A stretch of 64,000 bases of DNA from Mucilaginibacter flavus (GCF_030409315.1 NZ_JAUFPS010000026.1:214008-278007); one strand, 5' to 3'. Counted from the stretch's first letter, positions 33,070 to 42,401 are shown. Program-made: numbers and translations. Notes: generated from the letters alone by a model not told the origin.

Positions 33070-34491
33070 TTATTCACCAATTGATTGAGGAAAGGTAATT
33101 ATTAATGCATAGTTATTGTTGATCATTTCATAAGGGCGAAGTTCAAATGTTAAATTCCCTTGCTCCCATTTTCGGCTGACCAACTCATCGCTTAGGTTTC
33201 GATTATGGTCTTTGTATTCAAAGCGTCCCTTTGAATCAATATCTCCGCCAAATATTGCCAGTGCTCTGTCAATGATTTGCGCTTGTTCGCTCCAACTTGG
33301 GTTGGACAATTGGTGTGAGTAACCTTTAAAAATTACTAATTCTGTTCTTGATCCATCGTCTATCTTAACTATGGCGTCAAAAAAATCAAGGTACATACAA
33401 TGCTTCTCCATGCGTTGTACTGATTTATTGTCTAAAAATTCTGGTGCCCTGTAAGAAGAATTTTGCAGATCGAAGATTAATTTCCTGCTGAACCATTCTC
33501 TATCCTCATCGAAATCGCTAAATATTTCTGGTAATAATCGAATAAAAGCGTCAACAGATATAACCTTAGTTTCAATCCCAAAAAGTTTATATAAGGCCTG
33601 GCATTTAAGGGTAGTAGTAGCATCATCGGTAACATAGTAATCACAGTATTGTGCGAAAAATGTATGCATGCCGTCGTTGTGGAGATTAACAAGAGAGTTT
33701 TTCGCGGTGATCTTGTCCTTTTTTATTCCAAATATATCAAGCATATTATAAGCCATCAGGTATAAATCATAATAAGGGACTTCACCTTGCCCCCGTACTT
33801 TTATACTCTCACTAACAAATTCAAGATAGCTTTTTTGTATAATGGTTTCTTTCAATGCTTCATTAAAGTCCAGGTTTTCATCAAGTGTCATTTTGCCATT
33901 ATTGACTCCTGTATAAATCATATTTCGCAAGTCTTTGTATAAGTTGCTATCCGCGAATATTTTTAGGGTGAACTCAGACATTGTTTTAACCATGTCGAAA
34001 AACGTTGGATTATCCTTATCCATAGGAAAAAGCTCGGCAATTATTTTTCGTTGTCCTTCATGACCTGTATCCATAGAGCCAACTATGTCGTTTAACGGCA
34101 TAGTTGTAAGCATGTTTTTTATGGTTGATTTTAAGATTTTGATCATTGGATCATCACCATCCTTTGGTTCGAAAAAGTTCTCAAGAATGCTCAAGTCATC
34201 TTCAGAATTATCCTCAAATACCATTAAGGGAGTAGCTAAGTAGAATGATGTATTTTTCTCAATGGGATCATAGGCCAAATAGTTATCACCTACTAATGTT
34301 TCCATATGTTTAAAATCGTCGAACTTGAAGTCTGTCTTATCTTTCCACTTGTCTCTGATGTGAGCAATTGAAAAATAGAAGCTGATTTTTTTTTGATATG
34401 TTTTTAGTAATTCATTCAGCACTTGAAATCTAGCCTCCTTATCGGATTTTAGTTTGCTAAATACGTTGGTATCTAAATAAATTCGAGGCAT
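33070..34491 (-). CDS. Large PIN-like protein with a central insertion
   Basis: 473 aa, cytoplasmic. The N-terminus MPRIYLDTNVFSKL has the first Asp of the PIN fold. The matching C-terminal PIN signature appears only after about 230 residues: NLHNDGMHTFFAQYCDYYVT then DDATTTLK (about 265-292), with Asn-Asp, His and the last Asp pair. The inserted part is helical and acidic. The remainder (about 300-473) has no recognised domain and ends in alternating strands. It may be an RNase or DNase of the PIN class. It lies between inverted repeat ends at 33038 and 34634. Confidence 0.7.
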   Translation of the reverse strand: MPRIYLDTNVFSKLKSDKEARFQVLNELLKTYQKKISFYFSIAHIRDKWKDKTDFKFDDFKHMETLVGDNYLAYDPIEKNTSFYLATPLMVFEDNSEDDLSILENFFEPKDGDDPMIKILKSTIKNMLTTMPLNDIVGSMDTGHEGQRKIIAELFPMDKDNPTFFDMVKTMSEFTLKIFADSNLYKDLRNMIYTGVNNGKMTLDENLDFNEALKETIIQKSYLEFVSESIKVRGQGEVPYYDLYLMAYNMLDIFGIKKDKITAKNSLVNLHNDGMHTFFAQYCDYYVTDDATTTLKCQALYKLFGIETKVISVDAFIRLLPEIFSDFDEDREWFSRKLIFDLQNSSYRAPEFLDNKSVQRMEKHCMYLDFFDAIVKIDDGSRTELVIFKGYSHQLSNPSWSEQAQIIDRALAIFGGDIDSKGRFEYKDHNRNLSDELVSRKWEQGNLTFELRPYEMINNNYALIITFPQSIGE

Positions 34492-34633
34492 TATGATTTT
34501 GGTTAACCCAAATTTAACTCAAATTAATTAGGCTTAACTAACATCTGCTATCTTTTCATATGATTGGTAAAGGGCTAATTGATATCGACTTTTTGTAAAG
34601 GACAGGCATTTGGGATAGCGAATTTGACACACG

Positions 34634-34656
34634 CGACACGCGTGCGCCAGCGATAG
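34634..34656. repeat. Repeat end, upstream of the secreted orphan
   Basis: A 23-bp motif (core ACACGCGTGCGCCAGCG) identical to that at 35426-35448 and equal to the reverse complement of the left end of copies A and B. Confidence 0.8.
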
Positions 34657-34696
34657 GGATGTTTTCTGTATGTTTGATATACCTATACTTATTATT

Positions 34697-35317
34697 ATGT
34701 CTAAATCATTTCTTATTGTGTTGTTTGCATTTTTGTTCCTGAACAGCTTTTGCAAAGCACAAAAATTGTATATCTGGTGTCCTACAGAACAAGATGCAAA
34801 ACCACGAACTGACTTTTTAGAAAACGAGAACGTAAACATTGTTGTTTTTGACGGCCGAATCATTCCCAAAAACAGCAAAATTGAATGTGAAAGTTCGAGT
34901 GTAGATCAGGCTTTAGTGGAGTATATTAAAAAAGCTTATCCTTCTTGCAAAATAACTACTCTTAATGAGTCTGATTATTACAAGAAATCGGAAGCTGGAA
35001 AAATTACGATTAAAATTGGTATTGCTGCTTATCAAGCAGGTTTCGGAACGGACATTAGTGTAGGAATTGGAAGCGTAGGGGGAAAGTTCTCTTACGGTAT
35101 TTTTCCCAAAGGAGAATGGAATGGTTTGACCAGTTATTTTGTTCAAATTTTTGATAATCGTAAAGTAGAAAGGAAAAAATATAACAAAGAGATTAATGAA
35201 GTTACGTCTAAATCCAATATGTGGGGCTATAAAACTGCGCGGACTTGTTTGTTTTCCAGTTATGATAAAGCAAATCAAACATTGCTTTCATTTATTGAAA
35301 GTTCCTTTATGGAATAA
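34697..35317 (+). CDS. Secreted protein of unknown function
   Basis: About 206 aa from the ATG at 34697 (MSKSFLIVLFAFLFLNSFCK, a clear signal peptide). The GTG/ATG further upstream at 34670 would place 9 residues before the signal and is less likely. The mature part contains LYIWCPTEQDAKPRTDF, VDQALVEYIKKAYPSCK and a beta-rich end (GIAAYQAGFGTDISVGIGSV, YFVQIFDNRKVERKKY). No family recognised. Flanked on both sides by identical 23-bp repeat ends in direct orientation. Confidence 0.7.
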   Translation: MSKSFLIVLFAFLFLNSFCKAQKLYIWCPTEQDAKPRTDFLENENVNIVVFDGRIIPKNSKIECESSSVDQALVEYIKKAYPSCKITTLNESDYYKKSEAGKITIKIGIAAYQAGFGTDISVGIGSVGGKFSYGIFPKGEWNGLTSYFVQIFDNRKVERKKYNKEINEVTSKSNMWGYKTARTCLFSSYDKANQTLLSFIESSFME

Positions 35318-35425
35318 TTAGTAATCGATTTTGTCATATCCGACAGCGATTGGTCAAGATTATTTATTGAGTTGAAAATTCATTCGAGAGACAAAGCATT
35401 ATTAGGAATGCGATTTTGACAGCCA

Positions 35426-35448
35426 CGACACGCGTGCGCCAGCGATAG
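35426..35448. repeat. Repeat end, downstream of the secreted orphan
   Basis: Identical 23 bp to 34634-34656, same orientation. Confidence 0.8.
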
Positions 35449-35763
35449 TTTTTGACTAACATCACCCCACAATAGGGATGGCAGCGGATACCCGCCAACG
35501 TGGCTAAGGCCTGTGTAGTATGAGCGTACAGCCCGGGCCGCAGGCATTGCCATTGGAATTAATTTAATACCTACCCGGGTGCTTTAAATTTACTGGTGGC
35601 CTCTTCGGCTATATTTAAAAGTAATTTCTTGTTTGTCAGTTCGGTGCTTCAAAAAATTATCGTTACAGCTAAGCTTTTTTACCATTTCACAAAACTGTAT
35701 AATAAATTGTATAATAAACGGTGGCGATAAATCAGAACATTTGGGAGAATAGCAGGTTAAGTA
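35449..35763. other. Non-coding stretch with a dispersed motif
   Basis: Holds a block at 35505-35534 (TAAGGCCTGTGTAGTATGAG) closely resembling one at 58181-58210 (TAAGGCCTTGTGTAGTAGGA). No gene seen. Near 35695-35722 TGTATAATAAA occurs twice. Confidence 0.5.
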
Positions 35764-35778
35764 GTGTATAAATTACAC
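35764..35778. promoter_or_regulatory. Dyad GTGTA-TAAAT-TACAC
   Basis: Inverted repeat immediately before the ATG at 35779. It shares AAATTACAC with the dyad at 39067-39079 in front of pfkA. Confidence 0.4.
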
Positions 35779-36072
35779 ATGGCAATGTTAGTAAACGAAC
35801 CGGCAAGCGAGATAATAGCGATTATAAATGAAAGGTTACTGAATTACCCAGGCTTTTTTGAGGGGATCAGAGATGCTATTCAGGAGTTTTATATTGAGGA
35901 TTTCGCGGTGTTGGCCCAGCATTGGGATAATGTGGAACGCTTTTTAAGGTTGTACAGGATCAATAGGTTTGTAGTGAACCCCCAAGGGCAGCTGCTGGGT
36001 ACTATTTTCCCTTTTGAAACTGATTTTCATGTGCAGCTGGCTTTGTATGTGATTTATAAATATTGCTGCTGA
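35779..36072 (+). CDS. Conserved hypothetical protein (about 97 aa)
   Basis: Starts at the ATG 35779 (MAMLVNEPASEIIAIINERL); a GTG at 35764 is in frame but would place the dyad inside the gene. Mostly alpha-helical (NERLLNYPGFFEGIRDAIQE, FAVLAQHWDNVERFLRLYRI), ending with a short beta segment (NRFVVNPQGQLLGTIF). No signal peptide, no known domain. Convergent with gap, separated by a bidirectional terminator. Confidence 0.6.
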   Translation: MAMLVNEPASEIIAIINERLLNYPGFFEGIRDAIQEFYIEDFAVLAQHWDNVERFLRLYRINRFVVNPQGQLLGTIFPFETDFHVQLALYVIYKYCC

Positions 36073-36134
36073 GAGGGGAGGGGCTGAAGGGCGAAGAAAT
36101 TGAAACGCGTGCTTAAATGCCCGTATATAACGTT

Positions 36135-36162
36135 AAAAGCCCCGGCTATTGCCAGGGCTTTT
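36135..36162. terminator. Bidirectional terminator between the 97-aa gene and gap
   Basis: Stem AAAAGCCC/GGGCTTTT (36135-36142 and 36155-36162), giving U-rich tails both ways. Confidence 0.8.
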
Positions 36163-36189
36163 GTATTTAAAATCAGAGTGATCCTAAAA

Positions 36190-37191
<1,002 letters not shown>

Positions 37192-38040
37192 TTAATTTTT
37201 ATTAGAATAGTAGGTTAATAAATTGTTTATGGGTTCTTTAATTACGTTAGCTATTTGAAGATTGGCTTCGGCAGCGCTTTCATATAAAAGTTCCTGAAAA
37301 TTGGCAGCAACCGTACCCACAAAATGTATGGAGGCATCTGGATGTTGCTGATGTAAAGGTACCAAATATGTGGAAATGAGCGTGCTAAAACCTTTTTTTA
37401 TGACGCTTTGTAGATGAACGTCTGTACGGTTTTCGAGGTAAAAATCGGCAAAGGAACTCAGGAAAAGCGCCGGTTGTTTTTGGCGATAAACTTTCTCTAA
37501 AAGCGTTTTACGGTCGGCATCGTATTTATGGATAAACTTTTTGCGCAGGTTTGCGGGCAGGGTATCATTCATAAAGCCTTTAATGAGCTGCCGGCCAAGC
37601 CAGTTGCTGCTGCCTTCGTCGGCCAAAATATAGCCCATGCCGTAATTGTTGGGCGCCACCTTTTTACCATCGTACCAGGCCGCGTTTGAGCCGCTGCCGC
37701 AAATGCTTACTATGCCTGGCGAGTTTTTACAGCAGGCGATAGCCGCCGCGGTAATATCATGATCAACAGTTACCTTACCAAACTTAAAAAAGGCAGATAG
37801 GGCGTTGTAAACAACTGCCTTACGCTCATCTGATGATGCACCCGCGCCAAAAAAGTAAATGCGTTTTATTTCTTCGGCGTGGTGAATAAGGTTGATGTTT
37901 TTGTTGAGCAGTTGCAGTATATGTTTTTCGTCGTTAAAATAGGGATTGATGCCATTGGTTTTGAAAGAAGCAACAGTTCGGCCCTTATCGGCTAAACGCC
38001 AATGGGCAAAGTACGATCCACTATAAACAACTGCAATCAT
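37192..38040 (-). CDS. Degenerate BadF/BadG-type sugar-kinase paralogue
   Basis: 282 aa, ASKHA-fold protein related to N-acetylglucosamine kinase and to the intact copy at 40064-40924. The phosphate-binding loop DGGSTKT of the paralogue is replaced by YSGSYFA (residues 6-12), so the ATP phosphate contact is lost. HDITAAA and the YGMGYILADEGSSNWLGRQL part are kept, and GTGTNS is GSGSNA. It is therefore a likely pseudokinase or sugar sensor. It lies between pfkA and gap (3-bp and 6-bp spacers), so it is co-transcribed with glycolytic enzymes. Confidence 0.85.
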   Translation of the reverse strand: MIAVVYSGSYFAHWRLADKGRTVASFKTNGINPYFNDEKHILQLLNKNINLIHHAEEIKRIYFFGAGASSDERKAVVYNALSAFFKFGKVTVDHDITAAAIACCKNSPGIVSICGSGSNAAWYDGKKVAPNNYGMGYILADEGSSNWLGRQLIKGFMNDTLPANLRKKFIHKYDADRKTLLEKVYRQKQPALFLSSFADFYLENRTDVHLQSVIKKGFSTLISTYLVPLHQQHPDASIHFVGTVAANFQELLYESAAEANLQIANVIKEPINNLLTYYSNKN

Positions 38041-38043
38041 TAA

Positions 38044-39030
38044 TTATATTGATAATATATCAACCATTTGCAAAAGATCTGATTCGAGCTTAAACTCATG
38101 GTGATTAAGCGCTTCTTCTAAACTGGTTAACAAAATGTGGTTGGCTTGCAAACCTACCATTTTTTGTGTTTCGCCGGCTATTAAAGCGTTAACTGCTGCA
38201 AAGCCTAAACGGCTACCCAAAATCCGGTCAAAACTGGATGGGCTGCCCCCTCTTTGCAAGTGGCCTAAGATAGTAACTTTAATGTCGTAGTTATTAACTT
38301 CTTTTTGTACCGCTTTTGCCACATCATACACGCCGCCGTTCTTGTCGCCTTCGGCCACAATTACAATGCTTGATGACTTTTTATTCATATGACCTTCCTT
38401 CAAATTCTTGATCAGGTCTTCAATAGCGGTTTGTTTTTCGGGCAGTAAAATAGCCTCGGCACCGCATGATATGCCTGCACGCAGGGCAATAGCGCCAGAG
38501 TCGCGACCCATTACTTCAATAAAGAACAAACGGTCATGCGCATCGGCCGTATCACGTATTTTATCAATAGCCTGGATAACGGTGTTGGTGGCGGTATCAA
38601 AACCTAAAGTGTAGGTTGAGCCGCATAGATCATTATCAATAGTGCCCGGTACGCCCATAACGGCTATATCGGGGTATTTGCGTGAAAAACGTAAAGCGCC
38701 GGTAAAGGTACCATCGCCACCAATTACTACCAGGGCATCAATGCCGCGTTCTTTAAGGTGCTTGTAGGCTGTAGCCATGCCTTCGTCTTCTTTAAAAGGC
38801 AGGCAACGGGCGGTTTTTAAAATGGTACCGCCCAGGTTAAGGATATTACTTACCGAACGTTTGCTCATGTCATACATGTCGTTCTCGATAAGGCCTTTAT
38901 AACCCTGACGGACACCCACTACTTCGAGGCCGTTATATAACGCTGTACGTACTACCGCGCGGATGCAGGGGTTCATGCCCGGTGCATCGCCACCAGAGGT
39001 TAAAACAGCTATTTTTGAAATTTTATGCAT
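38044..39030 (-). CDS. pfkA: ATP-dependent 6-phosphofructokinase
   Basis: Phosphorylates fructose 6-phosphate. N-terminal ISKIAVLTSGGDAPGMNPCI (ATP site), IGGDGTFTGALRFSR (about 102-116; the Gly after GGD marks the ATP-type and not the PPi-type), GVPGTIDNDLCGSTYTLGFD (catalytic Asp in TIDND), and IEVMGRDSGAIALRAG. 328 aa, normal length. ATG at 39030. First gene of the operon; a dyad and a -7-like box lie 25-50 bp upstream. Confidence 0.97.
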   Translation of the reverse strand: MHKISKIAVLTSGGDAPGMNPCIRAVVRTALYNGLEVVGVRQGYKGLIENDMYDMSKRSVSNILNLGGTILKTARCLPFKEDEGMATAYKHLKERGIDALVVIGGDGTFTGALRFSRKYPDIAVMGVPGTIDNDLCGSTYTLGFDTATNTVIQAIDKIRDTADAHDRLFFIEVMGRDSGAIALRAGISCGAEAILLPEKQTAIEDLIKNLKEGHMNKKSSSIVIVAEGDKNGGVYDVAKAVQKEVNNYDIKVTILGHLQRGGSPSSFDRILGSRLGFAAVNALIAGETQKMVGLQANHILLTSLEEALNHHEFKLESDLLQMVDILSI

Positions 39031-39054
39031 TTTTACACCACTAAATTTGTGCTA

Positions 39055-39079
39055 CGAAGATACAGTGTGTAAATTACAC
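39055..39079 (-). promoter_or_regulatory. pfkA promoter and candidate operator
   Basis: On the minus strand TATCTTCG (39055-39062) matches the -7 consensus at 7 of 8 positions. Just upstream lies the perfect dyad GTGTAAATTACAC (39067-39079). Its place in the intergenic region shared with the Nudix-type regulator suggests it is the regulator's site. Confidence 0.5.
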
Positions 39080-39167
39080 CATTAAATTTATTTGTTTTTT
39101 TTTGGATTAGGAATTAACATTATATATTTAACCTATAAACTAAATTTCGATAACTATTTTGGAACTA

Positions 39168-39851
39168 ATGCTACCCAAGTTCGATTCCGTATTCTCTATA
39201 GATTGCGTAATTTTTGGTTTTGAAGCCGGCGAGCTTAAGATTTTACTGATTGAGCGAAACGAAGAGCCATATAAGGACTGGTTTGCACTACCCGGCTATT
39301 TAGTTGAGCAAGACGAAAGTATCGACGATGCCGCCGAGCGTATCCTGTATGAGCTTACCGGTCTGCGCGACTTGCACATGCAGCAGTTTCATACCTTTGG
39401 CGAGGTTAACCGCCACCCGCAAGGTAGGGTAATTACGGTGGCTTATTACGCGCTGATTCGTATTAATGGGCAAAAGGAACTGCGCCCGGTTACGCAGTTT
39501 GCCAAAAAGGCCATTTGGTATTCTGTAAACGATTTGCCCAAACTGGCATTTGATCACAGCGAAATTTTTAACACCGGTTTTAACAAAATTCGCCGCAGGC
39601 TGCACTATCAGCCAATAGCATTTGAATTACTGCCCGAGAAATTTACGTTAACCCAACTGCAATCATTGTACGAGGCTGTACTAAATAAAAAGCTGGATAA
39701 ACGTAACTTCCGCAAAAAGATGCTGAGCTACGGTTTCCTGAAAGAATTGGACGAAAAACAAAAAGGCGTATCATACCGCGCCGCCAAACTCTACAAATTC
39801 GATAAACGCAAGTACGGGAAGATTTTCCAGGGAGAAATGAGCCTGGGGTAA
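39168..39851 (+). CDS. Nudix-domain transcriptional regulator (NrtR/AraR-like)
   Basis: About 227 aa from the ATG at 39168 (MLPKFDSVFSIDCVIFGF); a TTG at 39159 is in frame. The N-terminal Nudix-like domain (about 5-140) has LIERNEEPYKDWFALPGYLV and a Nudix box that is not canonical (DDAAERILYELTGL in place of REExxEExG), so it probably binds but does not hydrolyse its ligand. A C-terminal winged HTH is seen in RNFRKKMLSYGFLKELDEKQ. In Bacteroidota such regulators control sugar pathways. Divergent from pfkA. Confidence 0.85.
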   Translation: MLPKFDSVFSIDCVIFGFEAGELKILLIERNEEPYKDWFALPGYLVEQDESIDDAAERILYELTGLRDLHMQQFHTFGEVNRHPQGRVITVAYYALIRINGQKELRPVTQFAKKAIWYSVNDLPKLAFDHSEIFNTGFNKIRRRLHYQPIAFELLPEKFTLTQLQSLYEAVLNKKLDKRNFRKKMLSYGFLKELDEKQKGVSYRAAKLYKFDKRKYGKIFQGEMSLG

Positions 39852-39912
39852 AAGAGAGTCAAGAATTAAGAGTCAAGAATCAAGACAGCTGCACTGGGCA
39901 GGTGATAATAAA

Positions 39913-39942
39913 AAACGGGTCGTAGTTTAATTCGGCCCGTTT
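39913..39942 (+). terminator. Terminator of the Nudix regulator
   Basis: Stem AAACGGGTCG/CGGCCCGTTT with one wobble and a T-rich tail (TTCTTTTT). Confidence 0.8.
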
Positions 39943-39991
39943 CTTTTTCATTGGTATTTTAAAAAATAGGAAACAAGATTGATGGAAATAT

Positions 39992-40025
39992 AAAAGGGTT
40001 AGTAATGCAAATTACTAACCCTTTT
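39992..40025. terminator. Bidirectional terminator before the kinase stop
   Basis: 15-bp stem AAAAGGGTTAGTAAT/ATTACTAACCCTTTT (39992-40006 / 40011-40025) with a 4-base loop. Confidence 0.85.
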
Positions 40026-40063
40026 TTATGTCTTGATTCTTGACTCTTAATTCTTGACTCTTC

Positions 40064-40924
40064 TTACAAAGAACTCGGCGATAACTCCAAATGGAATTTT
40101 ACCAGGTTATCTATAGGCGAGCGGATGATGTTACCTACAACCATTCCGTTTTCGGTAACTACTTCTTCTAACACGTTGCGGAAGTTGTAACCAACAGAGC
40201 CGATACAGTTAAAGGTATATTTTTGATAGTCAGGATAGTGAGTAACCAGGTTGCGGAAAAAGTCCTCGAACGAGGTGCGCACTAAATTACGTGAGTACTC
40301 CAGGTGCACATTGTTATCATAAACAAATTTGCTGAAGCTTGCGCAAAAGCGGTTGGCACGTGGCTGGGTATAAACCTGCTCGTTGATATCATCGGGAGTA
40401 AGTTTATAGGTTTCCCAAAACAGGTTACGCACAGGCTCTGGCATGTAGCCGCGCAGGTAATCGGTTAGTAATTTTTTGCCGATGTAGCAGCCGCTACCTT
40501 CGTCGCCAAGGATGTAAGCGCCAGAATCGATGTTGTGTACCACTTCTTTGCCATCGTAAATGCAGCTATTGGTACCAGTACCTAAAATAGCCGCGAAGCC
40601 TTCGGTGTTGCCTAAAAGCGCGCGGGCCGCCGCAAGTAAATCGTGACCAATGTATACTTTCGATTTTGTGAAAACAGCTTCCATAGCCACTTTTACAAGG
40701 TTGCGCATATCTGGTGTTGAACAGCCTGCACCGTAGTAATTAACCTCGGTAATTTCATCTTTCTGCAGGTCGGTAGGCAAACTTTCGTTTAGCGATTGTA
40801 TGATGTACTCTGTGCTCGAAAAATAGGGGTTATATCCTTCGGTATTGAAATAAACTTTTTTACCTTCTTCGGTAACCAAACACCAGTTTGTTTTAGTTGA
40901 GCCACCGTCAGCAATTATGATCAT
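40064..40924 (-). CDS. BadF/BadG-type N-acetylglucosamine kinase-like protein
   Basis: 286 aa, ASKHA fold. Intact phosphate-1 loop MIIIADGGSTKTNWCLV, HDLLAAARALLG (catalytic Asp) and LGTGTNSCIYDG with GAYILGDEGSGCYIGKKLL. It is likely a sugar or amino-sugar kinase of the NAGK type. The 37192-38040 gene is its paralogue without the first loop. It converges with the Nudix regulator. Substrate is not certain. Confidence 0.88.
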   Translation of the reverse strand: MIIIADGGSTKTNWCLVTEEGKKVYFNTEGYNPYFSSTEYIIQSLNESLPTDLQKDEITEVNYYGAGCSTPDMRNLVKVAMEAVFTKSKVYIGHDLLAAARALLGNTEGFAAILGTGTNSCIYDGKEVVHNIDSGAYILGDEGSGCYIGKKLLTDYLRGYMPEPVRNLFWETYKLTPDDINEQVYTQPRANRFCASFSKFVYDNNVHLEYSRNLVRTSFEDFFRNLVTHYPDYQKYTFNCIGSVGYNFRNVLEEVVTENGMVVGNIIRSPIDNLVKFHLELSPSSL

Positions 40925-41246
40925 AAATTTGGTTTTAGTAGAAAAATTGGTTAAAAGTATGATTAACTTATTGTAAAAAAAACACTTTGGAATTTAAAAG
41001 AGAAAAATTGCCATTTTCACGTCAATCACACCTTCTTTTTACACAAAATCTAACGTTAACGGCCTTAGGTATCATTATTGGTAACACATTATTATAAAAT
41101 TATGGTATTATAATAAATGTTAACTTAACATATAACTGAGGTTAAGGACATTGCAGCGCGTTTTTTTTGCAATTGTACGTAATGTTGCATAATTTATCAA
41201 CACCTGGCAACAATACTTGCGTATAATTATACTAAACCCATTTAGA
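40925..41246. other. AT-rich intergenic region
   Basis: 322 bp between two minus-strand genes. It contains ATGTTAACTTAACAT (41117-41131, perfect dyad) and a TTATTATAA/TTATAATAA pair around 41090-41115. No gene. These may be operator or replication-like AT elements. Confidence 0.4.
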
Positions 41247-42176
41247 TTACATGAACGAGAGTGAGTTTTTGGGCGATATATGAACTGATTTTACAGCCGG
41301 GAACTTTTCTTTTAACCAGCCCAGCATAAATTCAGACCCGGGCTCTTCGCTGGCGATGTGGCCCAACACTATCAGGGATAGCTTATCGCCTTTAGCCTGG
41401 GCGTCGCGCACATACTCGGCAGTTTCCCATTCAGATATTTCGCCAACAATCAATACATCCGGCTTTATTTTGCCGGCTCCGGTTATTTGCCTTTTACCAC
41501 CTGCAGCGCCGGGTATAAACAATATCTTCTGGCAGTTTTGATGGAGATTGCCAATATAGCGTACCTTATCAATGGATAGCTTGATTTTAAGATAATCAAT
41601 CAACGCGCTTAGAGTGGTAGGAGGGAGCGTTAAAATACCCGGATCGGGTTGGTAATACTGTGCCCAGTTTAATTGCTTTAGTAAGCCCTGGCCCACGCCA
41701 TCGGGTTTAAGGCTGTGTATATAATCATGGTTACGCCAAACGGCTATATTATGCTCTTTAAGCAGGGCGGCTTTATACTGATAAACATCATCATTAGCCA
41801 GCCATTCGGTTTCATCGGCATGGTTATAAAAAGTAGGTTCGTGGGCTATAATGAAATTGGCGTTGAGGGCGATGGCTTGTTTAATTACATCAATAGTGGC
41901 AAACATGGTGGTCACTACCCCGGTCACTTTAATATCGCGATCTCCGCTTTTTAAGGTATCTATAGTGGATGCAAAAGGAGCGCCTGGAATCTGGCTGATA
42001 AATTTATCGATGATTTGCCCAACGGTTACATCGCTGTCTACCTCAAAAAAGCTCGCGGCCTTGCCCGCAAAAGGCGTAGTTAAAAAAGTGGTAGCTACAG
42101 CTGCTTTGGTTATATTGAATATGAATTTGCGCCGGGTATGGTCTTCACTCAGGGCGAAAAGATGTTTTGTAGTCAT
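41247..42176 (-). CDS. Tat-exported Nif3-like dinuclear metal protein
   Basis: About 309 aa from ATG 42176 (TTG at 42200 is in frame but adds 8 residues). The N-terminus contains TRRKFIFN, a twin-arginine motif, followed by a hydrophobic stretch (AAVATTFLTTPFAGKA) suggesting Tat export. The mature part is a Nif3/YbgI-like protein: TMFATIDVIKQAIALNANFI, IAHEPTFYNH (metal-binding His), then WRNHDYIHS, and near the end LIVLGHIASEEPGSEFM (His and Glu of the dinuclear site). Nif3 proteins are usually cytoplasmic, so export is unusual. Confidence 0.85.
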   Translation of the reverse strand: MTTKHLFALSEDHTRRKFIFNITKAAVATTFLTTPFAGKAASFFEVDSDVTVGQIIDKFISQIPGAPFASTIDTLKSGDRDIKVTGVVTTMFATIDVIKQAIALNANFIIAHEPTFYNHADETEWLANDDVYQYKAALLKEHNIAVWRNHDYIHSLKPDGVGQGLLKQLNWAQYYQPDPGILTLPPTTLSALIDYLKIKLSIDKVRYIGNLHQNCQKILFIPGAAGGKRQITGAGKIKPDVLIVGEISEWETAEYVRDAQAKGDKLSLIVLGHIASEEPGSEFMLGWLKEKFPAVKSVHISPKNSLSFM

Positions 42177-42281
42177 GGTTTTTGTATTCGGATCAATCAA
42201 ATATAGAGAATAGGGGCCGAATTGGATAGTGCATAGATGACAGAATTAGGATTTATGCTACCTTAGTAAACCTGCATAATA

Positions 42282-42398
42282 ATGACGAAAGACTATATTG
42301 AAATAATAGCAGGTTGGAAATTAACTTATGATGAAGTATCTAACGGTGTGTATAAGTTTTGGCTATTGACATTCAAAAACTGCTTGAGAAGTAACTGA
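42282..42398 (+). pseudogene. Decayed small gene with internal deletion
   Basis: The start MTKDYIEIIAGWKLTYDEVS is protein-like and typical of small Bacteroidota hypotheticals. The frame then runs into FWLLTFKNCLRSN and stops at 42396-42398. In another frame the same region ends as AIDIQKLLEK plus stop (42362-42394), which looks like the proper C-terminus of such a protein, so an internal segment seems to be lost. Remnant, not a functional gene. Confidence 0.45.
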
Positions 42399-42401
42399 TC
42401 C

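Larger units (their letters stand above)
39855..40061. repeat. 33-bp perfect inverted repeat abutting two convergent genes
   Basis: Arms 39855-39887 and 40029-40061 are perfect reverse complements, built of the word TTGACTCTTAATTCTTGACT. The arms lie 3 bp after the Nudix gene's stop and 2 bp from the kinase's stop. Two hairpins lie between them. Confidence 0.95.
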
